A stretch of DNA of 64,000 nt, taken from JAEYZM01 sp943372195. Its GTDB lineage: Bacteria > Bacteroidota > Bacteroidia > Sphingobacteriales > Sphingobacteriaceae. The translations under genes were made by a program, and so were the position numbers. Where the stretch lies: positions 78,191-142,190 of the forward strand of contig CALRXS010000006.1 of assembly GCA_943372195.1 (NCBI GenBank), read 5' to 3'. This document shows, piece by piece, positions 24,570-34,009 of the stretch. How positions within the stretch are numbered: position 1 is the first letter of the stretch; every line of letters starts with the position of its first letter. The notes below the pieces were generated by a model that was not told where the DNA came from, searched no databases, and worked only from the letters and a program-made list of their open reading frames with translations.

Positions 24570-25273
24570 CTAAATAAAAATACTCTAAGAAAATTTAAAC
24601 TTTCTGATAAGATTATTCTAAGATTTAAAGTACTAAACTCAACACCTTCTCTCAGCTCAACAATACTCGAATTAATTTTAATGTTTTTGTTTTTACTAGA
24701 TAAATAAACAAATTCTAAATCAAATAGGTATCGTTCAATTGCTGTTGAAAGAAATACTTCTTTCCCTTTTTTATTAAAACCTTTTAATCCACATTGTGTA
24801 TCTGTTGTATAAATACCCAAGCTCTTCTTTATAAAATATTTTAAAATTTTAGATATGATTATTCTCGTTTTAGGCACTTTCTTATAATACTCTGCAGAGC
24901 GTACACCTACTACTACATCATTACCATTTAACAACTCCGAATAAACATCTTCTAAACTTTTTATTATATACGGGAAATCTATATCTGTATATATTATATG
25001 TTCTGAATTTGATAGTTTAACTCCTTCACGTAATGCATGTCCTTTGCCACGATTGATATCATATGTAACAAACATGAAATTGGGAACATTTTTTTCAATA
25101 TAATTTACCTCTTCAGAATTTATAACAGACTTTGATCCATCATTAACAATAATTAATCTTAAGTCTACATCATCATGTAATTTGAGAAAAGACTGAATTG
25201 AATTCACAACTCTCTCATGCCAATTAGCAATCGGATTATAGCAGGGTAGAATTATGTCTAATGATTTTCTCAA
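24566..25273 (-). CDS. Family 2 glycosyltransferase (polyprenyl-phosphate sugar transferase type)
   Basis: A 235-residue GT-A enzyme. It has the start LDIILPCYNPIANW, the nucleotide-binding LRLIIVNDGSKS, DINRGKGHALREGVKLS, the metal-binding region IIYTDIDFPY (about 95) and TDTQCGLKGFNKKG, closest to DPM/dolichyl-phosphate glucosyltransferase-like enzymes. No C-terminal membrane helix is obvious. The start is a TTG at 25273-25271; an in-frame TGA lies six codons upstream and no ATG precedes the first strand. It probably forms a two-gene operon with the GT-C-like gene. Confidence 0.88.
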   Translation of the reverse strand: MRKSLDIILPCYNPIANWHERVVNSIQSFLKLHDDVDLRLIIVNDGSKSVINSEEVNYIEKNVPNFMFVTYDINRGKGHALREGVKLSNSEHIIYTDIDFPYIIKSLEDVYSELLNGNDVVVGVRSAEYYKKVPKTRIIISKILKYFIKKSLGIYTTDTQCGLKGFNKKGKEVFLSTAIERYLFDLEFVYLSSKNKNIKINSSIVELREGVEFSTLNLRIILSESLNFLRVFLFR

Positions 25274-25364
25274 AATTTTATAATTATATCAGGGCAAAAT
25301 ACAAAATTGTTAAATAATATCTATACAAGTAATTTCATTAATTATCTTTACTTAAAATTGATTT

Positions 25365-26639
25365 ATGTCAACTCCTCTTGCAGAACGTTTACGTCCGAAT
25401 ACACTCGACGATTACATCGGACAAGACCATATTGTTGGTAAAAATGCGGTTTTACGTAAAGCAATTGAATCGGGCATAATCCCTTCGATGATCTTTTGGG
25501 GTCCGCCTGGTGTTGGCAAAACAACTTTAGCTAATATTATTTCCAATCAACTCAGTCGACCTTTTTATTCTTTAAGTGCTATTAATTCTGGTGTTAAAGA
25601 TATTAGAGAAGTAATAGAGAAAGCTAAGTCTCATTCATTCTTCGGCTCTCAAAATCCGATTTTATTCATTGACGAAATTCATCGATTTTCTAAATCACAA
25701 CAAGACTCTTTACTTGGTGCAGTAGAAAAAGGTATTGTTACATTAATCGGTGCAACTACTGAAAATCCGTCTTTTGAAGTTATATCAGCTTTGCTTTCTC
25801 GCTCTCAAGTTTATATTTTAAAGAGCTTAGAGAAAGATGATTTAATTAAAATGCTTCAACAAGCAATTGAGAAAGATAAATGGTTGCAATCTAAGAAAAT
25901 TGAATTTGTAGATTATGAAGCATTATTACGTTTATCAGGTGGTGATGGAAGAAAGCTTTTAAATATTTTTGAGTTAGTTATTCAATCGTTCGATTCAGAT
26001 GTTTGTACTATCACAAATGAATATGTTTTAAATGTTGTACAACAAAATTTAGCACTCTATGATAAAAGTGGTGAGCAGCATTATGATATCATTTCTGCAT
26101 TTATAAAATCTATCAGAGGCTCTGATCCGAACGCCGGATTATATTGGCTTGCACGTATGATTGAAGGTGGTGAAGATCCTTTATTCATCGCTCGTCGCTT
26201 AATTATTTTGGCATCCGAAGATATAGGAAATGCAAACCCTAACGCATTACTTCTTGCTAACAATTGCTTTCAAGCTGTGAATGTTATTGGTATGCCTGAA
26301 GCTCGAATTATTTTAGGACAATGCGTAACTTATTTGGCAAGTTCTCCTAAAAGTAACGCATCATATGAAGGTATCGATAATGCAATTGCTACAGTAAAAC
26401 AAACTGGTGACTTACCCGTTCCTATTCATATTAGAAATGCACCTACAAAATTAATGAAAGACATTGGTTACGGAAAAGACTATATGTACTCTCATGCTTA
26501 TGATGGTAATTTTAAAGAACAAGAATATTTGCCCGATGAAGTAAAAGGAAATACTTTTTATTCACCCGGTAATAACCCAAGAGAAAACGAACTAAGAAAA
26601 TATTTAAAGAACCTTTGGAAAGATAAATATAACTACTAA
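25365..26639 (+). CDS. rarA: Replication-associated recombination protein A
   Basis: RarA (MgsA, Mgs1/WRNIP1 family) is a clamp-loader-like AAA+ ATPase acting at stalled forks. The 424 residues start PLAERLRPNTLDDYIGQDHIVG and have Walker A GPPGVGKTT (about 46-54), Walker B ILFIDEIHRFSKSQQD, sensor 1 ATTENPSFEVISALLSR and the C-terminal MgsA domain (DISAFIKSIRGSDPNAGLYWLARM, APTKLMKDIGYGKDY). A TATCTTTA box at 25343-25350 is a plausible promoter. Its TAA shares one base with the ATG of the next gene. Confidence 0.96.
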   Translation: MSTPLAERLRPNTLDDYIGQDHIVGKNAVLRKAIESGIIPSMIFWGPPGVGKTTLANIISNQLSRPFYSLSAINSGVKDIREVIEKAKSHSFFGSQNPILFIDEIHRFSKSQQDSLLGAVEKGIVTLIGATTENPSFEVISALLSRSQVYILKSLEKDDLIKMLQQAIEKDKWLQSKKIEFVDYEALLRLSGGDGRKLLNIFELVIQSFDSDVCTITNEYVLNVVQQNLALYDKSGEQHYDIISAFIKSIRGSDPNAGLYWLARMIEGGEDPLFIARRLIILASEDIGNANPNALLLANNCFQAVNVIGMPEARIILGQCVTYLASSPKSNASYEGIDNAIATVKQTGDLPVPIHIRNAPTKLMKDIGYGKDYMYSHAYDGNFKEQEYLPDEVKGNTFYSPGNNPRENELRKYLKNLWKDKYNY

Positions 26640-27520
26640 TGAAAATCGCTATAGCTTCTTACATCGATACTGGCAGATACGAATCAATGGTACCCGATGA
26701 AGATCAAATGTTACTAAAACTTTTTAAAGAAAAGGGTCACGATGTTGAACTATTAGTTTGGGACGAGCCTTCTATTCTTTGGGAAAATTATGACTGTGTA
26801 GTGATTAAATCTACTTGGGATTATTTCATTGGTAAAATTGAAAAGTTCTACGTTTGGTTAGACTTACTAAAAAGTAAAAATATTAAATGCTTGAACCATC
26901 CTGATATTATAAAATGGAATGCTGATAAACATTATTTACTTGATATTGAAAAAGCTGGACTTAAAATAGTACCAACCATTATAGTAGAAAGAAAAAATAA
27001 AATAAATTTAGAATTTGCTTTTGAAAAATTCAACACTGATGAAATAGTTGTAAAACCATGTGTTTCAGGTGCAGCAATGAATACTTTTAGAATTGATAAA
27101 AATTATACTTCGGATGTTGAATCTAAAATAAATGCATTGCTATTAGAAGATTCATTTATCATTCAACCATTGAAAAAAGAAATTTTAGAAGAGGGGGAAT
27201 GGTCTTTTGTGTATTTTAATCAAAAGTTTTCACATCATTTATTGAAGTCAGGTAAAGAAGATGATTTTAGAGTTCAACATTTCTGGGGTGGTAGCATAAA
27301 TACTCCTTCATTTCAAAATGAAATGCTAGAACAAGCTAACAAATACATAGAGCATTTTGCAAAAGAGACTTTATATGCAAGAGTTGATGCTGTTTGGTCT
27401 AATAATCAATTAGAACTAATGGAACTAGAATTAATAGAGCCCTATTTGTTTTTCTTTACCAACGAAGAATCATTAAATAATTATTATATTGCTTTTAAAG
27501 AACTATATAATTCTAAATAA
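26639..27520 (+). CDS. ATP-grasp domain protein (DcsG/glutathione-synthetase-like)
   Basis: A 293-residue protein with a pre-ATP-grasp N-terminal domain (MKIAIASYIDTGRY, VVIKSTWDYFI) and an ATP-grasp core: DEIVVKPCVSGAAMNTFRI (about 140-158), SFIIQPLKKEILEEGEWSFVYF, and metal ligands near ARVDAVW and LELIEPYLFF. It resembles the ATP-grasp family that includes D-cycloserine ligase DcsG and hypothetical glutathione-synthetase-like proteins. The substrate is unknown. It overlaps rarA by one base (TAATG) and is followed after one base by a thioredoxin-like gene. Confidence 0.82.
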   Translation: MKIAIASYIDTGRYESMVPDEDQMLLKLFKEKGHDVELLVWDEPSILWENYDCVVIKSTWDYFIGKIEKFYVWLDLLKSKNIKCLNHPDIIKWNADKHYLLDIEKAGLKIVPTIIVERKNKINLEFAFEKFNTDEIVVKPCVSGAAMNTFRIDKNYTSDVESKINALLLEDSFIIQPLKKEILEEGEWSFVYFNQKFSHHLLKSGKEDDFRVQHFWGGSINTPSFQNEMLEQANKYIEHFAKETLYARVDAVWSNNQLELMELELIEPYLFFFTNEESLNNYYIAFKELYNSK

Positions 27521-27521
27521 A

Positions 27522-27995
27522 ATGAAAAAATTATTAACGATAGCCATAGTCTTATTTGCCACTTTAGGTTTTGCACAAGAGAAAGCTTTTACTTTATATG
27601 ATGTTACGGCTGACCCTTATAAACAAATTGAAACTGCAAAGATTCAAGCTCAAAAAGAAAATAAAAACATCTTAATACAAGCGGGTGGTAATTGGTGTAA
27701 ATGGTGTAAATATTTTCACAAATTTAGCAATGAAAATGTGAAAATTGATTCTATACTTAAGGCTGACTATGTAGTATTACATGTAAACTTTAGTAAAGAA
27801 AACAAGAATGAAAAGTTCTTCAAAGAATATAATAATCCGGGTCGATTTGGCTACCCAGCTTTTTTGGTTTTAAATAATTCTGGTGAATTATTACATATTC
27901 AAGACTCTGGCTATCTAGAAGAAGAACAAGGTTACTCTGAAGAAAAAGTAAGTAGATTTTTATTATTGTGGAATGTAAAATCAACAAAGAAATAA
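27522..27995 (+). CDS. Secreted thioredoxin-fold protein with WCKWC active site
   Basis: A 157-residue protein. The signal peptide MKKLLTIAIVLFATLGFAQ (cleavage after about 19) is followed by a thioredoxin-like domain with the redox motif NWCKWCKYF and a cis-Pro loop GYPAFLVL. It is similar to periplasmic thioredoxins and DsbD-C/DUF255-type folds. A periplasmic thiol-reductase or chaperone role is inferred. The ATG at 27522 begins a proper signal peptide; a longer frame starting inside the previous gene was rejected. The stop codon is inside a bidirectional terminator. Confidence 0.85.
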   Translation: MKKLLTIAIVLFATLGFAQEKAFTLYDVTADPYKQIETAKIQAQKENKNILIQAGGNWCKWCKYFHKFSNENVKIDSILKADYVVLHVNFSKENKNEKFFKEYNNPGRFGYPAFLVLNNSGELLHIQDSGYLEEEQGYSEEKVSRFLLLWNVKSTKK

Positions 27996-28022
27996 GCTTG
28001 TAATTCTACAAGCTTATTTCTT
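27987..28022. terminator. Bidirectional terminator between converging genes
   Basis: A perfect 16-bp stem (27987-28002 with 28007-28022) and ATTC tetraloop lie between the thioredoxin-like gene and the metallo-beta-lactamase gene. The left arm includes the TAA at 27993-27995. The outer AT pairs give short U-rich ends in either direction. Confidence 0.85.
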
Positions 28023-28028
28023 CAGATA

Positions 28029-29438
28029 TTACTTTTTAGATTGACAAACAAATGTTGTTTTAGGTAATGCTGTTTTACTTATAGCATTATAACCTCCCGC
28101 TATCTCCGTAAAGTTATCATATCCTCTCATTTTTAATATTGATGCTGCAATCATGCTTCTATAACCACCTGCACAATGCATATAAAAATGTTTTTCTTTA
28201 GGGTAAGAAGCTAATTGCTCATTGATATAATCTAGTGGTATGTTCACTGCATTTTCTAAATGCTCTGCCTCAAATTCACCTGGCTTTCTTACATCAACAA
28301 CCATATCATGTTTTAATGATAGTTCTTTTTCAAATTCTTCAGCAGTGATTCGCTTTATTTTATCTACTTCTTTACCTTCAGCTTGCCAAGCAGATAAACC
28401 ACCTTCTAAATAACCAACTACATAATCATAGCCTACTCTAGCCAATCGCATAACCGTTTCTTCTTCTTTACCTGGCTCTGTTATTAATAAAATTTCTTGT
28501 TTAACATTTGGTATTAATGCTCCAACCCATGGTGCAAATTGTCCGTCTAAACCAATATTTATAGAATTTGGAACAAAACCGTTTCTGTACAAATCAGCGT
28601 TGCGAGTATCTAACATTACAGCTTCTGTCTCATTTGCTGCAATCTCAAATTCTTCTGGAGATAATGCTTTTAGTCCGCGTTCCATCACCTCATTAATATT
28701 ATCATAACCTAATTTATTCATCGCTACATTTTGCGGGAAATAAACTGGCGGAGGCATTAATCCATCGGTTACTTCTTTTACAAATTCAGCCTCTGTCATA
28801 TCTGCTCTTAATGCGTAATTGAATTGCTTTTGTTCACCGATTGTAGACACGGTTTCTTTGCTCATGTTTTTACCACATGCTGAACCAGCACCGTGCGCTG
28901 GGTAAACCACCACATCATCTGCTAGAGTCATCACTTTTGTTCTTAGAGATTTATATAATGTCGCTGCTAACTCTTCTTGCGTCATATGTGCAGCCTTTTG
29001 TGCTAAATCTGGTCGGCCTACATCTCCTATAAATAATGTATCACCTGTGAATAATGAATGGTCTTTGCCGTTCTCGTCAATCAATAAATAACAAGTGCTT
29101 TCCATAGTATGCCCTGGTGTATGAATAACCTTTATCTTGATCTTACCTATATTTAATACTTCAGAATCTGTGGCAATATGAGCTGTAAAGCTTGGGTTAG
29201 CATTCGGACCATAAACAATAGTGGCACCAGTGGCTTTAGCCAAATCAACGTGCCCGCTTACAAAGTCAGCATGAAAATGCGTCTCTAATATATATTTGAT
29301 TTTTACTCCGTCTCTTTCTGCTCTATCTAAATAAGGCTTTATCTCTCTTAAAGGGTCAATAATTATAGCCTCATTTTCACTCGTAATGTAATAAGCTCCT
29401 TGAGCTAAACAGCCAGTATAGATTTGTTCGATTTTCAT
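28029..29438 (-). CDS. Metallo-beta-lactamase-fold hydrolase with two rhodanese domains
   Basis: A 469-residue protein. The N-terminal MBL domain (1-240) resembles persulfide dioxygenase ETHE1, with metal motif THFHADFVSGH (about 52-62), HTPGHTMEST and FTGDTLFIGDVGRPD. Two rhodanese modules follow. The first (about 265-355) has no catalytic Cys where one is expected (LLITEPGKEEE). The second (about 370-460) has the loop MHCAGGYRSM with an active Cys. Family knowledge suggests sulfur transfer or sulfide detoxification. It is cytoplasmic and has its own promoter box upstream. Confidence 0.9.
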   Translation of the reverse strand: MKIEQIYTGCLAQGAYYITSENEAIIIDPLREIKPYLDRAERDGVKIKYILETHFHADFVSGHVDLAKATGATIVYGPNANPSFTAHIATDSEVLNIGKIKIKVIHTPGHTMESTCYLLIDENGKDHSLFTGDTLFIGDVGRPDLAQKAAHMTQEELAATLYKSLRTKVMTLADDVVVYPAHGAGSACGKNMSKETVSTIGEQKQFNYALRADMTEAEFVKEVTDGLMPPPVYFPQNVAMNKLGYDNINEVMERGLKALSPEEFEIAANETEAVMLDTRNADLYRNGFVPNSINIGLDGQFAPWVGALIPNVKQEILLITEPGKEEETVMRLARVGYDYVVGYLEGGLSAWQAEGKEVDKIKRITAEEFEKELSLKHDMVVDVRKPGEFEAEHLENAVNIPLDYINEQLASYPKEKHFYMHCAGGYRSMIAASILKMRGYDNFTEIAGGYNAISKTALPKTTFVCQSKK

Positions 29439-29455
29439 AACTCAAATTATATAAT

Positions 29456-29463
29456 CAAATATA
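29456..29463 (-). promoter_or_regulatory. Candidate -7 element of the MBL/rhodanese gene
   Basis: TATATTTG on the minus strand matches TAnnTTTG and lies 17 bp before the ATG at 29438, so the leader would be very short. Confidence 0.4.
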
Positions 29464-29542
29464 AGATTTAACATTTATAAAATTACTTTGTTTTTATCAG
29501 CAATTACGTATATAAATAGCTATTTTTAACGTTTAATTATCT

Positions 29543-32500
29543 ATGTCAAAAAATAATTCATACCAATTACTAATTGAGAAACTAGATGCTTTCATTAGAA
29601 AGTTTTACCTCAATAAACTAATAAGAGGTAGTATTTATTTTTTAAGTGTTTTACTTATTACCTTTTTAGTACTTAACACCCTCGAGTATTTCTTCTATTT
29701 AAAGCCCGTATACAAAATAGTCTTGCTTATTGTAAGTAGCATTTCATTGTCTGCATTATTAACTTTATATATAATTATTCCTCTCATAAAATATTACAAA
29801 TTAGGCTCTGTAATTACTCATAAAAAAGCAGCCGAAATTATTGGCGAACATTTTAATGAGGTGAAAGATAAATTAATTAATACGCTAGAATTATATGAAC
29901 AGTCTACCAATGCTTCAGAACACCATGAATTAATTGAAGCTAGTATAAATCAAAAAATTGCTGATATAAAAACAATTCCATTTGTTAAGGCTATTGATCT
30001 TAATAAAAACAAAAAATACATTAAGTATGTAATTGCACCAATTATAATTACTCTAATTATTTTAATTATATCACCAGGTTTTATTGAAAAGGGAACTGAG
30101 CGCTTAATTAATTACAATACACAATTTGAAAAGCCAGCACCTTTCAAATTTATACTTAAGAATAAAAAACTTAGTATAAACCAAGGCGAAAACTTAACGA
30201 TTTCCTTAAATATTGAAGGCAATGAATTACCACAAGATGTGTATTTGCATTTAGAGGAAAGTATTTATAAACTAGATAAGAAAGACCTTAGTAATTTCGA
30301 ATATCAATTGCAAAACCTGCAAGCAAACTCTTCATTTTATTTTAGTGCCGCTGGATATAATTCTAAATCTTTTAATCTTGAAATTATAGCTAAACCCATT
30401 GTTTCAGCGTTTAGCATTGATATAAATTACCCCGATTATACCGGTCGTAAAGATGAAAGAGTAAAAAATATTGGTGATTTAACTATTCCAGAAGGCTCTA
30501 TACTATCTTGGAGCTTTAATACTCAAAACTTAAATGAGCTATATTTTAAATTAGATAAAGAGTCTATTCTTTTAAGAGCTGAAAAAGATGTATTAAGCTA
30601 TGCTCGTAAAATAAAAAATTCTAGCAACTACAGTATAATTCCAGTACATCCGAAGAATTTAAACGTAGACACATTAAAATACTTTATTGATGTTATAAAA
30701 GATCAGAACCCCAGTATTGTTGTTGAACAAACAAGAGATAGTGTAAACACTAAACGTTTTTATTTTTCAGGAATCATAAATGATGATTACGGATTCAATA
30801 AATTACTATTCATCACAAAACAAAAAACAGGTGAAATAAAATTAGTGAATGTGCCTATACAAAAAACAAGTAATTCACAACGATTCTATCATTATTGGGA
30901 GGTGGGACCTTCAACCATAGAAGATGTTGATTATTATTTTGAGGTATATGACAATGATGGTGTAAATGGTTCTAAAAAAACTAGAAGTCAAATTATGCGC
31001 TTCGAGTTACCTACTGAAAAAGAAATCAATAAAGAGCTAAACAAAAATTCTGAGCAATTAAAAGATCAGCTAAAAGACGCTATTAAAAAATCTGAACAAA
31101 TTCAGAAAGATGCTAAAAAACTAAATGAGAAGTTAATAAATCAAAAATCGATACGTTACGAAGAGAAGAAACAAATTAATGATTTAATTGAACGCCAAAA
31201 AGATGTTGAATCTCTTGTTAAAGATATTCAAGAGCAATTGAAAAAATCTAATCAATTCGAAGAAGACTATAAAAAGGTAAGTCCAGAGTTACTCGAAAAG
31301 AAAAAGCAACTTGAGGAATTATTCGAAAACCTATTAGATGAAAAAACTAAAAATCTAATTAAAGAGTTAGAAAAACTTTTAGAGCAAAACAACAAAGAAC
31401 TATCTCAAGATCAATTGCAGAAAATGCAATTAGAAAACAAGCAGCTAGAAAAAGAGATGGATCGAATGCTTGAGATGTATAAGCAAATGGAGTTTGAGCA
31501 AAAGTTAAAAGAGAATATCGACAAACTTGAAAAACTTTCTAAAGAACAAGAAAAACTTTCTGAGGAGTCAAAAAACAAAAATTCTAAAGCTGAAGATCTT
31601 AAGAAAAAACAAGAAGATTTAAACAAAAAATTCAATGAGGTAAAAAAAGAAATTCAAGAATTAGAAAATAAAAATAAAGAGCTAGAGGAGCCTGAAGATT
31701 TTCAGAACCCTAAAGAAGAGATGAACGATATTCAAAATGAAATCGATAAAGCTTCTGAAGAACTGTCAAAACAAAATAACAAGAAAGCTTCTGACTCTCA
31801 AAAAAAGGCTGCAGATAAAATGAAGCAATTATCGAAGAAAATGGAATCTATGCAAATGCAAGGAGAGGCCATGGAACTCGATTTAAATATAAAAGCATTA
31901 CGTCAAATATTAGATAATTTGATTACTGCCTCTTTCAATCAAGAAAAAACCATGGAGGCAATTAAGAAAACTTCTACTAACGATCCTCAATATGTTGCAC
32001 TAACTCTAAAACAAAAAAATATAAAAGACGATGTGCAACTCATTCAAGATAGTTTATATGCATTAAGTAAAAAGGTTGTACAAATTAAACCTTTTATCAA
32101 TAGAGAAGTAGAGAGTATAAACCAACAAGTTATTAAAAGTATAGAGGCATTAGCTGAAAGAAAGACAAACGAAGCGGTAGTTCGCCAACAATATGCAATG
32201 ACTTCAATGAATAACTTAGCTCTGTTACTAAGTGAAATTTTATCTCAAATGCAAGATGAAATGAATGAAAGCAAAAGTCAGGGTAAACCTGGTTCAAAGC
32301 CTGGAAAGAAAAAGGGGAAAGGGCAAGGTCAATCTATTTCTAAAATGCAGGAGCAGCTAAATAAACAGATAGAGGAGATGAAGAACGGGCAGAAGCCAGG
32401 ACAAAAACCCGGGCAAGGTAAAGGGGGGCAAGGTAAAATGTCAGAACAGTTAGCAAAAATGGCTGCGCAACAACAAGCTATTAGAAATGCTTTAAATCAA

Positions 32501-32863
32501 TTAGAAAAAGAATTGAATAACGGAGGACAAGGTGGAAGTTCTAATCAACTAAATCAGTTGAAAAAAGAAATGGAAAAAACGGAGACTGAACTTTATAATA
32601 AAGTTATTTCACAAGAAACGTTAAATAGACAAAAAGAAATTATGACTCGCTTACTAGAAGCAGAAAAAGCTGCACGTGAAAGAGAACTAGATAATAAAAG
32701 AGAGTCAAAGTCTGCTGATGATAATTATGATAAACCCAATTTGAAATTTGAAGAATACAAAAAAGAGAAAATGAAAGAATTGGAGTTAATTAAAACTGTT
32801 CCTCCGGGCTTAGATCCATACTACAAAGAAAAAGTAAATACCTATTTTAAAAAGACACCATAA
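29543..32863 (+). CDS. DUF4175 family membrane protein with long coiled coil
   Basis: A 1106-residue protein of the Bacteroidota/alphaproteobacterial DUF4175 type. Three membrane helices lie in the first 190 residues (about 25-45, 55-80, 167-187), then an outside beta-rich region. A very long Lys/Glu/Gln coiled coil spans about 490-780, and a Gly/Lys/Gln low-complexity stretch (about 905-985) precedes a further helical C-terminus. Function is not established; large size and periplasmic coiled coils suggest an envelope scaffold. Its TAA shares a base with the ATG of ybeY. Confidence 0.85.
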   Translation: MSKNNSYQLLIEKLDAFIRKFYLNKLIRGSIYFLSVLLITFLVLNTLEYFFYLKPVYKIVLLIVSSISLSALLTLYIIIPLIKYYKLGSVITHKKAAEIIGEHFNEVKDKLINTLELYEQSTNASEHHELIEASINQKIADIKTIPFVKAIDLNKNKKYIKYVIAPIIITLIILIISPGFIEKGTERLINYNTQFEKPAPFKFILKNKKLSINQGENLTISLNIEGNELPQDVYLHLEESIYKLDKKDLSNFEYQLQNLQANSSFYFSAAGYNSKSFNLEIIAKPIVSAFSIDINYPDYTGRKDERVKNIGDLTIPEGSILSWSFNTQNLNELYFKLDKESILLRAEKDVLSYARKIKNSSNYSIIPVHPKNLNVDTLKYFIDVIKDQNPSIVVEQTRDSVNTKRFYFSGIINDDYGFNKLLFITKQKTGEIKLVNVPIQKTSNSQRFYHYWEVGPSTIEDVDYYFEVYDNDGVNGSKKTRSQIMRFELPTEKEINKELNKNSEQLKDQLKDAIKKSEQIQKDAKKLNEKLINQKSIRYEEKKQINDLIERQKDVESLVKDIQEQLKKSNQFEEDYKKVSPELLEKKKQLEELFENLLDEKTKNLIKELEKLLEQNNKELSQDQLQKMQLENKQLEKEMDRMLEMYKQMEFEQKLKENIDKLEKLSKEQEKLSEESKNKNSKAEDLKKKQEDLNKKFNEVKKEIQELENKNKELEEPEDFQNPKEEMNDIQNEIDKASEELSKQNNKKASDSQKKAADKMKQLSKKMESMQMQGEAMELDLNIKALRQILDNLITASFNQEKTMEAIKKTSTNDPQYVALTLKQKNIKDDVQLIQDSLYALSKKVVQIKPFINREVESINQQVIKSIEALAERKTNEAVVRQQYAMTSMNNLALLLSEILSQMQDEMNESKSQGKPGSKPGKKKGKGQGQSISKMQEQLNKQIEEMKNGQKPGQKPGQGKGGQGKMSEQLAKMAAQQQAIRNALNQLEKELNNGGQGGSSNQLNQLKKEMEKTETELYNKVISQETLNRQKEIMTRLLEAEKAARERELDNKRESKSADDNYDKPNLKFEEYKKEKMKELELIKTVPPGLDPYYKEKVNTYFKKTP

Positions 32864-33285
32864 TGGCTATACATTTTTTTGAAGAAGATATTACCTCTAA
32901 TTTAAAAAAGAAGAAGGATACTAAGAATTGGCTAAAAGAAAGTATTCAAATTGAAGGTAAAAAACTCGGCACATTGAACTATGTATTTTGTAGTGATGAA
33001 TATTTACACAAAATGAATGTAGATTTTTTACAGCACGATACATTAACCGACATTATAACTTTCGATCAATCTGAAATTGAAAACAAAATAGAAGGTGATA
33101 TATTTATTAGTGTTGAAAGAGTACAAGAGAATGCGAAAAAATTTAATACTACATATGTTGATGAATTAAATAGGGTGATGATTCACGGAGCTCTGCATTT
33201 AATAGGATACAAAGACAAAAAGAAAGCTGATCAAGAATTAATGAGAAGCAAAGAAGATTATTATTTATCAACTAGAAAATTCTAA
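32863..33285 (+). CDS. ybeY: Endoribonuclease YbeY (16S rRNA 3' maturation)
   Basis: A 140-residue metalloprotein acting in rRNA processing and ribosome quality control. The active-site motif reads HGALHLIGYKD (about 108-118): the usual third His is replaced by Asp, as I recall for Bacteroidota YbeY. DTLTDIITFD and EGDIFISVERV are family motifs. It overlaps both neighbours by one base (TAATG), indicating a translationally coupled trio. Confidence 0.93.
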   Translation: MAIHFFEEDITSNLKKKKDTKNWLKESIQIEGKKLGTLNYVFCSDEYLHKMNVDFLQHDTLTDIITFDQSEIENKIEGDIFISVERVQENAKKFNTTYVDELNRVMIHGALHLIGYKDKKKADQELMRSKEDYYLSTRKF

Positions 33286-33956
33286 TGGCGAAGAAAGCAA
33301 TTATTGTGGGGGCAAGTGGCTTAATAGGTAAATTCTGTTTAAGCTATTTATTAATGGATAAAAATTATACTGAAGTTATTGTTATAAGTAGGCAAGCTTT
33401 ACCAATTAAAGACCAAAAGTTAAAAAACATAGTATGTGATTTTGACGAATTAGAAAAGTATGCTAATCAACTTGTTGCAGATGATGTTTTTTGTTGCTTA
33501 GGTACTACCATTAAAGTTGCAGGTACAAAAGAAAACTTTAAAAAAGTAGATTTACTTTACCCTATAAAAGTTGCAAACATCACAAAGCGAAATGGAGCAA
33601 CAAAATTCTTGGTTGTATCAGCAATGGGCGCAGATAAAAACTCTTCTATTTTCTATAATCAAGTAAAAGGAGAAATGGAAGAGCAATTAAAAGCTATAGG
33701 ATTTAAAGGCTTGTATGTATTTAGACCTTCACTTTTATTGGGCTTGCGAAAAGAGTTTCGATTGGGAGAGAGAATTGCAATTATGAGTTCTAAACTCTGG
33801 GCGCCAATACTATCAATTTTTGCTAAACAATATAAGCCAATAGATGCGATGGTTGTAGCTCATGCTATGTATCAAAAGGCTATAGATACAAATTTTGAAA
33901 ACCAAAGCTATAGTTCAGATATTATACAAGATATCTTTAACAAAAGAACTAAATAA
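33285..33956 (+). CDS. NAD(P)-binding Rossmann protein (atypical SDR, HTATIP2-like)
   Basis: A 223-residue single-domain Rossmann protein. It has the dinucleotide motif IIVGASGLIGKFCL at the N-terminus, VFCCLGTTIKVAGTKENF, FLVVSAMGADKNSSIFYNQVKGEMEEQL with a YNxxK-like catalytic pair, and FRPSLLLGLRKEFRLGE. This matches the atypical short-chain dehydrogenases related to Oxidoreductase HTATIP2/YbjT. The substrate is unknown. It starts within the ybeY stop codon and ends at a terminator. Confidence 0.85.
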   Translation: MAKKAIIVGASGLIGKFCLSYLLMDKNYTEVIVISRQALPIKDQKLKNIVCDFDELEKYANQLVADDVFCCLGTTIKVAGTKENFKKVDLLYPIKVANITKRNGATKFLVVSAMGADKNSSIFYNQVKGEMEEQLKAIGFKGLYVFRPSLLLGLRKEFRLGERIAIMSSKLWAPILSIFAKQYKPIDAMVVAHAMYQKAIDTNFENQSYSSDIIQDIFNKRTK

Positions 33957-33957
33957 A

Positions 33958-33992
33958 AAAAGGCTTGGTTTAAATTCTATACCAAGCCTTTT
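33958..33992. terminator. Bidirectional terminator
   Basis: A 12-bp stem AAAAGGCTTGGT/ACCAAGCCTTTT with an 11-nt loop has A-run and T-run flanks, so it can stop transcription from the NAD(P)-binding gene (+) and the lipoprotein gene (-). Confidence 0.88.
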
Positions 33993-34009
33993 AATTAAGA
34001 TTCTAATTA

